From: Acanthosoma haemorrhoidale
Lineage: Eukaryota > Arthropoda > Insecta > Hemiptera > Acanthosomatidae
Direction: 5' to 3'
Length of the DNA: 64,000 nt
NCBI GenBank assembly: GCA_930367205.1
Contig: OV884014.1
Span: forward strand, 108,166,138 to 108,230,137
In this document: piece by piece, positions 50,001 through 62,000 of the stretch
Numbering within the stretch: the first letter of the stretch is position 1
Layout of the letters: every line of letters begins with the position of its first letter
Translations under genes and position numbers: made by a program
Notes under the pieces: model-generated
The model's database searches: none
What the model was told of the DNA's origin: nothing
What the model saw: only the letters and a program-made list of their open reading frames with translations

Positions 50001-53000
50001 AAAACAAAACAACCTACGGCCAGTGAGATTTTTTAAAATTGCAACATTGACAACGGCATCATATTTCACCATTCTCCCAACCACCCTCCCTACCCCATCT
50101 CCTTGGCGACGCTAAACTTGTACATTATCATACTGTGTGTAATAGCCGGTGTTAGCGCCTGCTCAATCGAAGCCAGTCTTGTTCCATCAAAGAGATGATT
50201 GGCGGTGAGCAAGTCGAGATAAAAGACATGCCTTGGTATTGCAAGAGTGAGGGAGAGGACATAGGATACATAGATAGGACGATATATAAAAGACAGACAG
50301 ACGCAAATGAGATAGACACTGACCTGGGAGCTGGGCGACTTGGAGTAGCTGCTCCTATGCCTCGAAGAGCGGTGCCTCGAACTCCTGTGACGCCTGTGCC
50401 TCCTGCGGGTGGTCGGTGAGCGCCTGTGTGAGCGCTTGTAGCGCCGCTCCGCCGAGGTCCCTCGCTCGTGCATCCTAGAGCGCTCCAGCCGCTCGTTACT
50501 GCAACAGGCGAACCTTACATAATAAAGCAGACTTCCTTACATTCCAGCCTAATGCACTTACTAAAATATAAAACCATGAGCCCTAGTCTGCCTACACACA
50601 GGCATGCTATGTATGTAATTCAATAATCTACCTAATTAATAATAAATGGATAGTTACTAGACTAGTTAAGGTTGGCTGCACCTTGTATCTAATCAACTAT
50701 TACTAAGTTTGTTAATGCTCATTTGCATTTGCTCTTCCTTTCTTGGACGTTGGAGGGTGTGTTCTCATATAAGACAAAGAGATAGTTGAGGTGCACATCA
50801 CAGTAAATGATATACATATGACACAGCAGGACGAGGGTGTCAATTTATAGAATAAACGTGATGGGCCGTTTTGGGAGCCACAGGAAAAGGCCTTTGCTAG
50901 AGCTACAGAGGCTGGACATAATGTTTGTGAATATTGACAATGACCATTAATGTACTACGATGAGACCTATCTATGCACCATCGGCCATGCCCGTGTGGTC
51001 ACCCCGGCTGCAGACGACTGGAGGCTCCAGCAGCTGACTCACCGCACTGTATAATCGAACCTGTCCCCGCTCTCAGGGTCACTGGGCCGTCGGCATCAGC
51101 TCCAGCAGTCAAGGCGGCGAGGGGTGGGGGGGGGGGGGTGTAAACAACACTGTATTTATTGTTTTATAATTAGCCAATTAATTTTATAAGAAAACATTGA
51201 CCGTAATAGAAGGAGCAGTTTTGAGGCAGCTATACTCAAGGTGTATAATCCATATCAGGTCTGCCCTGTGCAAGATAGCCAACAGGCAGACAAACACCAG
51301 CTGTAATCGACCAAGGGCTATTTCCATAACCGAGTAAACCTACACCATCTAGATCGTCCTGTTTGTTTGCTCCTCTTAAATGTTGGCCATCGGCCAAACC
51401 ATGTTGCCTTCTCAATCAGACAATAAACCATATAGCATGAGCTTTAGCCTCGGTCGCCAATGGTAGGTTAAATATTATACACGTAAATTCCTCTAACTGT
51501 GATAGATAACAGACAAGAATAATAAGTGACAATATCAAGGATTAAGCCGAAAAGGTGTTAACAAATAAAAAAAGGACAGATGGGGTATATTTCTATTACA
51601 GACAATACTTCATCAGAGTTATCGGCCCTGGTGGTCACTCCCTCCACCAACCATTGCTCCCCGAACCAGAAGTGGGTCGCCGTCCGTGCCAAAGCTGGAG
51701 AGTAAATAAGGGACAAGATCGATAGATGTACCATGGGGGGGGGGGAGCAAGCAGAACACGGAGTAATTTTAAATTATTAACACTTTCCAGAGAGTACATC
51801 ATTACTTGTTATTTTAGCATCGTCGAGGTTATCAAGTTAGATTCTCAATTGGTTTATTATTTAATTAAATATTGTATAATACCATTTTTTTTCTTTTCAT
51901 TGTCCGCTATTTTCTAAACCAATCATTTACTATGGGTTTCCCCCCCCCCATTAATTTTGTAACTGAGGTGAAAACTTTACTTTACTTATGTACTATTTCA
52001 TTTATTTTCTGTACCATACTATTATTCACAGGGGACGTGGTCATAAAATAAAAGTTTTTTTATTATATTCTATCTAAATGCTTCAAGTAATATTGACCAG
52101 TATAGCCCAAACTCAAGTCCCTCAATATACTAAACTATTAACAAAGTGGATACCTGGGCACCCCTGTCTAATATGCCAGTGGTGCCTACTGCTCGGATAG
52201 AGTTAAAAAGTTTCTGATTTAGTAACAAGTTATTAATTGTACAGGTCCCTCCGCCTAACCACATAACTTCATCAGGCAATCTATGGCAGTGGATGTATCT
52301 AGTAGATCTTAGAATAGTCCAAAAGGAAAAACTGACAAAATACAAATAATATCTGCCAAAGCTATTGATTCACCAATACTGCACCGTTCAACTTGCTGAA
52401 GCAAGGGACATACCTTTCCATTCCAAGCAAAATTAAAATTAAATTTGGCAACGGAACCCAGCCACCCACCCGAGCGTTGCCAACCGCAAAAACAAATAGA
52501 TCCAAATGGGTATCGTACAAGAACCGATTTCACATAATATTGCGAGGATAGCTGAAAAAGGCATTAAGCATACGGGACTAGTTCGCAAAGATCAAAGTGT
52601 TCAACTTACGCCAATGAGGTCATTTTGCGGTTTAATTCATAAATGTTTAGCGGTACAATGATCCACCATTCGTTCATCAAGGTGAGACATAACTTGATCA
52701 AAGTTTGGTCATCTCAGGGGACAGATCTGTGACCGGTCGCTTGATTAAACAGTATCAAGTAGGCATTTCCCCTGTGTTGGCTATGCCCAATGCTTCACTT
52801 CCGGCCGAGGGCGAGCTGTGCCCCCGACAGCCTATAAACCGTGGACCACCATTCGTTCATCAAGGTGAGACATAACTTGATCAAAGTTTGGTCATCTCAG
52901 GGGACAGATCTGTGACCGGTGGCTTGATTAAACAGTATCAACTGGGCATGTCCCCTGTGTTGGCTATGCTCAATGCTTCACTTCCGGCCGAGGGCGAGCT

Positions 53001-56000
53001 GTGCCCCCGACAGCCTATAAACCGTGGACATGAAGCAAGATGGTCCACTACGCAGACTCGGTGAAGAAAAGCACAGAGTTGCATGAGTAAATGATTTTCC
53101 GCTTTCCCTGTTGCTCTGTTTGTTGCAGGCCGTGTTATACAACATTACAAACCTCCGTACATCCAGCCCGATAATAACTAAGACTATAACTGCCGCTGTT
53201 TGTTGCGCAAGGCAGCACTGGGCCAATTGGTTCCACTTAGCGACCAGATGTCAACCTAGACCAATTATAAAGGAAAGGGGGGATAATACTGTTGGTTTTT
53301 TTATCCTTGAGGGGGGGGGGAGCAAATTGCCTTCGGGACTAAACGCCAATGAGACATTGTTCACGAGGTGTAAAATGAATCACTCTTCGACTCAGATTTG
53401 GTTAGAGGCTGCTTGCACACTGACGATAGGAGATATGCAAGCTAATTTTGCAAGGGGACTCTCCACTCACACACACAATGATTTTATTTCAAATGTCAAA
53501 TTTAAAGCTATATATAATTTAACTCCAGTATCCTTTCGACGAAATTGTGGCGGACTACTCTTCATAATCGCTATCTTGTTGTTGGTGGCATGCGATGGCC
53601 GGGGCCCTAGAGCGCTCTAAATATCTCTCTAAGTTTGCATACAAGGAACGGTACCGCAGAGCCCAGTTCCACAACCTATCTATTGCCAATTATTAGCAAA
53701 AGCTTGCAAGTGTTTTAAACACGCGGAGCTAATAAAAAACTGAACATGAGGACCTAAAGTGCACCCTCGCCTGCAGATAACATCGCATCGACAGCAGCCC
53801 CCCCCCCCAGGATTATATTGAGAGATGAAATCAGCGGGAAATGGCTCAAAGGCACAGTGTGAGTTCCAAGACACCAACCTCCCGCGGTCAAGCGAATTCT
53901 TAAAATAACGACGGAGTTCCCCGAACCGGCACTGCCGAATGAATCATGGAAGGAGGAAGATGATTTGCTCTTTAAATAAATACGGCTGTCCTTAGCTGCC
54001 TTCCTAGTGCACTTCCGGGAACCGAAGACAGAAACAGCAAATTAATTACTGGTTTACAAAGGTAATAGCGACAGGCGAATGACGCAAATAATAAACAATT
54101 AATTGCTCTAATAGTTATTCCACCAATAGCTTGCATTGTGAATAAACTACACTGTGTTTATAGATAACTAAACATTGAGCCTGCCAATATTAAATACTAC
54201 TAATAGGATTTTTTACATACTAAATAAATAACATCTATGGACACGAATCACTACTTGAAATGATTTGCTCTCGCTTTAACCAAAGATACATTTAAATGCA
54301 GTGCTCAGCAGTAAGGACTTTTACAACTAATTAAGAAGATAAATGCTATTTTGCCAATTGGATAAATTGGGGTGGGGGGGGGGTGGACTTCAAACAGACT
54401 AAGTTTGATTTTGTTCTCCCCCCCCCTCTCATCGGTTCAACTTTTTAATTGAAAACTGCTCAAGTCAAATCATTTATCGGCCGGCCATTGATTTGTCTTT
54501 CCCCTCCTCCTCCCCCTCAGTTTTTAATTAAAAATCTCCCGGGACGGAAAAGGGGGAAAATCCGACAAATCATCAACTTTCTCCTTTTGTTTTTAACTCC
54601 CTAAGGGGGGGGGGATGTAATTAAGATGCTATGCTGCAGGGAGTGGAAATATTGGCCATTGGACTGTCCGGTGTCAGACCCCTCTTAATGCGTAGTATCT
54701 ATATATTTTAAAAACATAATTACTGCTTCAACAACAACAACACTTATAGTTAGTCACCGACTGTACAAAGAGACACCGGTGGTATTGACTCTTCCTAGCA
54801 CCGACTTATAAATACAAATGTACCCCCACCCATTCTCTGTAGCACACAATGGATGAAACACCAAATAGCGTTACTCGGTTGGCCCACATTCGATGGAAGT
54901 AGTGCCTGTGCCTTGCAAATATCATTTATTCACTACAGCTGGAGTGTTACCGCCCTCCACTCCATTTGCTCACTGAAGGGAAATGAAAAAAACGTTCAAC
55001 GATTGTTAGGCAGTAAAAACAATCAAACAAACATTTGTATGTACAAGCCGGCGGTATAGAGAGTCAATACCAAAAGTGACAGTAATTAAACAGATTCGGC
55101 TCGACAGGTAGACACCATAGACCCAGAGTTTCCTTCCTTTTTCCTTTACACACACTCCAATTTCATTTGTGCCTTTTGATGCCGAGCCTACAAAAAGATC
55201 CGAGAAAGATATCATTAGATTATATAATTAATATTAGCATTGGCTGCGCTGATCTAGGTTGGAGTATAATAGGTCGGAATATCATCTGTGATATTGCAAA
55301 GGAGTGTTCACTTTCACTCCTGCTACCAAATCACGTACTCACGAGGAATGTCCAATGACGGGCGACGCTATCTTGGTCGACAATGGCCGAGTCAGTCACG
55401 TGTCAGGTCCGTGTTGATGAAACATCTACTACTTATACAATCCATCATCTACCGTCAATAGATAGGGTTTGCTTTGCGATATCACGGCAGTAAAACCTTT
55501 CATTCCAATCCTATACCTTAAACTACCTAGGCAGATTGTGCCTACAACATTATTCCAATGTAGCTAACGAATAACTTTTCATTCGTTATTTGGTAACATG
55601 TTCCAGAAGAGGGAGAATAAATGAATTAGACGAAACAAATACTTTAATGAATGTAACAGTTAGGTAACTTGTAATTAAAATTCACCATGTAATATCAAGA
55701 TATTCATTCGTTATTTAAAATGAAATTTGTCCAAGTATGCCTGCAAAGAAAAGACTAGACGCCAACAGAGGTCTTCCCTGCCACATCGATAACCAGAGGC
55801 CCTTGTTAATATCACTAACTATAGTTTCCGTCATGAAGTTATACTGATGGGACGAAGGGGCTACTTGGAGCGGTGTTGCCACATACTGGTGGGGGCTAAT
55901 CACTAATTTGCTTATTGCTTAATGATTGACATTATCGGAGTAAAGACATGACGTGGTTAGAAGAGAAGTAGTGCACAGAGCTTGTCGTGTATTGCGGGTC

Positions 56001-59000
56001 TCAAGTTCCTAATTTCGTGACGGCAACTGTAGTTGTATAGATCTCTTAGCTGCCTCCACTATTAGGTAAGGAAATGCATATCGACCTCTTATCGTCTACG
56101 CTAGATCCTCCGATGACACAGATCCCGATTGATGAGATAGTCTCATCCCATTGTCGACAGGCGATAATGGTGGCCTCAATTAGCACAGTAGATACAATTG
56201 TAGCATTGCCACTTGTACATTTCGTCATGCCAATTATCGCCACAGGGGTTTAGTGGCCCCTCATCAGGGCGGAAAGAGCCATTAGACCAATCACAACCCC
56301 CCCCCCCCACCGGTGCCGAGATCCGTCATTCACTCAGGAGAGCCAGTACATTACGATCGTTCATTTGAGTCAAGAACATTCTCGCATAAGGTCCCCAAGC
56401 TTCTTTAACACAAACACAGTCTAGTGGTTAGGTTGAATTAAGATGATTTCGTCAATAAAGAGTGGTTGTATTAACTACAAGGAGCGTGCAGCATAACCAG
56501 AACCAGCTCATCTAACACCCTAGGGCATGAACATAAACATAATACATTAAATTACTTTCATTTCTGAAGAGGACATTTCGATGATACTTAGGATCACCCA
56601 TTGCCTTCAACCAATCCTGGGATACCATATTTGGTTAAATATACAAGGACAATTAAAGAAGCAAACATTGATAGAATGTGGTTACTAAACTGAACACCAC
56701 AAACGGGTTCCTTATTCACGGACAGCTACATTCTTAACGCTCTCTCCAAGCCATTACTGAAATTAAACGCAATTATTTATGATATCGCATAAAAACGTCA
56801 TATTTTTATTTAGGTTTATCGCTTGGCACTATTGGGGTCAAGGATGATAGCGTCATATGGCCAGGGAGTATAAGTTGACTAAATATTGGCCTAATGATAA
56901 ACTCTATTGCAATCTAGTCCAAACTATATTTTGTACATTTAAAAATATTACCTACAAGTAAACACATATGACAAATAAAACCAAATCGCTCCACTAGTCC
57001 ACATGTTAGCAAGCCAAGCCAAGCCTTGCTATAGGTGCGTGTCAAGCTACCCATTCACAATTTAGTATGAATCGTTAACAACTACACAGCCCCCATAACC
57101 CCCCCCCCCCCCGCTGCAGAAAAATATTCTGCTCTTCTATGAAATATTGTCATAGACAGCTGCTGCTACAAAATGAGATAAAAAGCTCAACTTGAGTATG
57201 ACTAGCTGCTATAGTCTAATATGGCACAATCTATTCAGTTAAAGTGAACATATCACATTTACTGTGGATCATGTGCACTAATAAATAATACTTGCTAGAG
57301 ACGAGATATCCACCAGTTTTTCTCTCGCATTAAACAATGACAACCTCCTCACAAACACATTTGTCCGGTATGGATCTTGTAAGGACATAGGTAGGATTTT
57401 CTGTAGCTCATAAGCGAAAACCCTGTTTTGATGGACCAAGTTGGAGAATAGATAAATGATATTTTTCATAGATGGACATTAAAATGGAATAAATAAAACC
57501 ATTGACCGGTATACCTGCGCCCATATCGCTCTATTCTCAATCCTTGGACTAACATGTCGTCTCTCCTTTCAAGGATGCGGTATTTTCTACAGCCAATTTT
57601 AGAATTTTTATAAGAAAATGTTGTATACGGAAAGGACATTTGCTTTTATAAAAAAAACCCAACAATACACAAAAAAAAAAATCGATTCCGCCTAATTAAC
57701 TTCAATATTAAAACCATATGATGGGATATGATTAAAACAATTAAACAGCAATATTTAGGTGATAAAATCGCCTAATCTAGTACTTACACATTTAATATAT
57801 ATGTAAAAAAAATGTATTTGTTGATTTTAAATATAGCCTTGCTCTGCGCAGGAAATAGAATGACCGCTTTAAACGGCAGGGAAAAGCTAAGGATAGGAAT
57901 AAAGGTGTGCCGAGTTAATCGATCATGTGCGATATAAAAGTAAATTAATAAAAATTTACAAATTAAAGAATAAATTTTGTTTACAGTTTGGACTAATAGA
58001 ACTAATAACTGATTAAATAAAATTTTCGTTTATAGAGCAACACAACATAGTTTGTTTAATTTCTCGATCCTGATAAATAGAACACAAATAATCAAACGAT
58101 CATGTTGCCGTGGCGACCTAACTATTTAATAAGCCTGTTAATAAAATATAACTTAAGTGATTAAGTGAGAAATAATTACAATTGATAGACTGAGCCTTGT
58201 CAACCATCAACGTCAAGTCATTGGTTCAACATAATCGTCATTATATATTAATATTTCTCGTTACAAAAGTCTTAAATGACATTGTAAAAACTGAATACAT
58301 CATGTTGTAACGAAAGTGTCGCTAGATCTCGAGTGGCTGTAGAGTTTACAACCCGAGGACGTATTTTCAAGTCCACATTGACAGCATGTTTCTTTTTTTC
58401 ACTGATTAAGCGTAATGATGTCCACGTCAAGTAGGGCCGCGGCGGTCAGCACACACTTCGTTAAATTTCATACTTATTATAATCAATAATTCTGTTTATT
58501 ACAATATTATTATATTATAAGCTATTTATTGGACGCCACCTCTAAATAGGTGTCATCCGGCGCTGACAGCCCCCATAACCCCCCCCCCCGCTGCAGAAAA
58601 ATATTCTGCTCTTCTATGAAATATTGTCATAGACAGCTGCTGCTACAAAATGAGATAAAAACCTCAACTTGAGTATGACTAGCTGCTATAGTTTAATATG
58701 GCACAATCTATTCAGTTAAAGTGAATATATCACATTTACTGTGGATCATGTGCATTGTAAGCAGGCTATCGGAAATCTATAACAGGGTCCAGGCAGCATC
58801 ATGAGGATATCAAGTAGCTTCCCTAATGTTTCTTGCTCCCCCCCCTCTACCTATACCTGCTAGGGCGGACTATTGTATGTATAACCGATAATGAACATAA
58901 CCTAATCGATATATTCTGCAATAAGACAGCGGGAGGTGCTAACAGCACCCACCATATGAAAAGATGGCTCATGGCATTGGGACTGTAGGAATAACTTCAG

Positions 59001-62000
59001 TTAGTGACTAGCTACAGCCGGCCGAGTATGTTGCACAACAGATAATAAACACAATTGTCCAAATACAGCCGCCGATGTAACAGTCAAATTAAACAAAACT
59101 GTTCCCAACATTTCAACAATTGCCGTAGATAATTAGTTAAAATATTAAGTACTATCGCGCAAGGTAGAATAACAAGCCATGGCTCGGCCTATAGCAGAAA
59201 TCAATGCATTTTGTTTATGTTGTAGCTGCCATACCCGGAGCGCCTGTGGCTCCCCTACAGCTTACATTACTGCCGAGTGTACAAATACGAAGGGATAAGT
59301 TGTTCAGGCTCGCCGTGACTTCAACCGCTAACATCCAACCACTCCTCCTCCTTCTACTTCTATATAAGGCAGTATCTATCATCGACTATTTATCATCCTT
59401 AACCCTACTTGGCACCAAGGCCTCCCCGATAGCTGTGAAGCACACGGGCTTTTGTTAATTCGTGGCGTAGATGGCTATATGTGCACCATGTTCAATTACC
59501 AACATGCCAAGTATTAAACTGTGTGCATCATGAATCATTGAGCACCAATATTGGCAACTGCCCACGCCTTTTCTTCACAGCCTATAGCTAGGAAGTGCCC
59601 CCCTGCCTCTGAGAATGCAGGTAGGTTAATTAGGGGAATGTTATACAATTAAAGAGAACATACCAGCGCAGAGATGAGATAAACCCGAATCCATAACCTC
59701 ATCTCAATCGGCCTGGATTACAACAGCTAAGGAAGACCGGGGGGGGGAGCCAAAGCTAATTAACACATCCACGGGGTATGGTGCATTCCTACATGCAGCA
59801 TGATGTATACGTAGACAACCACGGCAGTGAAGGACGACCGGGCAGGCATATGGCTATCCGGTCGCAGATTAGATATTGGACCACATGTTAGATCCCTGTC
59901 TCCACGGCTGTCAGTATGTAACAATAAATACTGTCCACTTTATCAACATGTTATCAATTTTATGTTTTGGCAATGAATGTTATCAGCGCAGATTACATGT
60001 AATAAACATTTTCCATAGGCTAATTTGCAATTATTATGTTCTAGGAACTGGAGTATCCCCACCAACCCCACACTAGCCCAGCTGCCGCCCCAAGATACTA
60101 CGAAATCTAATATCAAATTATAGGAATAGGGTGCCCGGGCATACGCAGTACGGTTGCAGAGACAGCTGCGGATGGAGTGGCGTGCTATTTAATCAGCTGT
60201 GGGGCATATGGCCCACCAGACACCTGGGCCCACAGGCCACACTCTTCAGTGCTTGCCTAAAGGCACATATCAACTTCATTTGAGTGAATAAAATACAGAT
60301 ACTGGTAGCGCACATCGCAGTTATGCTAAGAACCATCCAATATTTTATAGTTATTTAAACTGCTATATAATCACGAGAGACACAGCCAATCAATTTATAT
60401 CAAAGGCTACCTTTCAATGAATCAAAATGTAAAAATTCTTTATAATCTTAAATTGCACTTGTCCACAAAGGAAATACTTGAGAAATGAGAAATGGTGGAA
60501 AATATACTACATTTTTAAAGAGAAGGCCACAGCCATTGCAAGATTAATTTAATATCATTCGCCAAGTGCAGTTCACGCAATAGCGACTACTGCCCAGAGG
60601 ACTAAACTGTCGATTGACAACGAGTCAACACGCTAGCAATGGTAGATATAAAGCGGAATTAATTACTCATCAACATTAACATAATGGAGACAAAGACAAC
60701 GTGATTATGATAATGCCCTCTTCCTCGACAGTTCCTTTAGTCCGGTCGGTTAGGCACAAGACAACAAAACCATTGACAAGAGCAGCTAATACAATATATC
60801 TTATAACCACTAGAGTACTTTCAACTTTCTGCCCTCCACCGAGGCTGCTCGGATGTGAGGCTGAATGGACCATGTTCTCTCGGTCCTGCTTATATGACCA
60901 TTCGCCATTAGATTCCTTTCATGGTTCTAATAGTCAAGTTAACATAAAACTGTTGCGACTGATAGATAACACTTGACGCCTTCTCTAGTAAATATCGAGT
61001 AGAGATGGTGAGGTTGCCCCTACAAGTACAAGAGACTATCTCCCTCCAGGCGAAGACCCTTTTTTTGCCCGTCAGCGGTCTGCCCCGACTACCTGCTAAC
61101 GCAGCATCTGCTCCACTAACATCTTCGTCTTCTCAATATCAGCAGAGCAAGTATCTCCAAGATGAAAGTAATCACTATTGGATTAATCTCAATTACTTTC
61201 CCTCTAGTTGTGACGTAAAAAGGAATTCCCCTAGGACTATTATCATTTGCAGCAACAGTCACAATAGAAAATTATTATAAACAACGACTAGCGAGAGTCG
61301 TCCAAATCCCCGATAAGTGAAAATACTAATATATACAAATAAACAAATGAAAACTGAACAATCATAACAATACGATAAACAATATGATAGCCGAGATTGG
61401 ATCTCAACGAGGCCGTGTCATTTCCTCATCTCCTAGGGTCCTCTGTGGAATTGACTGGCAAATGCCGAGTTTGGAGGGAATGCTTTTCCGGACGTTCGGG
61501 AGCAAACATTCTCAACAAATGTGTTAGCAAGTAACGGTATATGCGTCCTGATCCCAGACTCGTTTACTGAAACCACCAATTCTTCTCCTCTATACGGTAA
61601 ATATACGGGCAGATACAAAAGACTCACCTCGTGACTGCCGATCGTGCTTTACGGAACCTCTTAAGGAAACAAAGAATCCTGGAAAACATGTCACTCTTGC
61701 TAAAGTTACAACAGATACTAAAGACCCCAAAGCAAAGGATACAGATATGACATGAGTCATTATCAAGTACAACAATCTTATCGTTCCAGCCCGACAATAG
61801 AAATCATAAGGAAGGAGAAAGATATGGTACAAAATGCAGTGGCAAGGCAACAACCAAAACAGCCATTGTCTATACCAATCAATTTCTTCCTGTAACTCGT
61901 GAGGAAGTCATTTCTCACTGCTGACACAATACTACCAGCTGTGGAAATATCCTGCCCTAATAGGAAGGCAAGCAAGGCCTCCCCTATCGGTAAATGTTAA

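Noticed and set aside
53111..53620. 169-codon plus-strand open frame in the Doa first intron
   Set aside because: The longest intronic frame, but no recognisable domain, a G-run in the middle and low coding character; kept only as part of the intron description.
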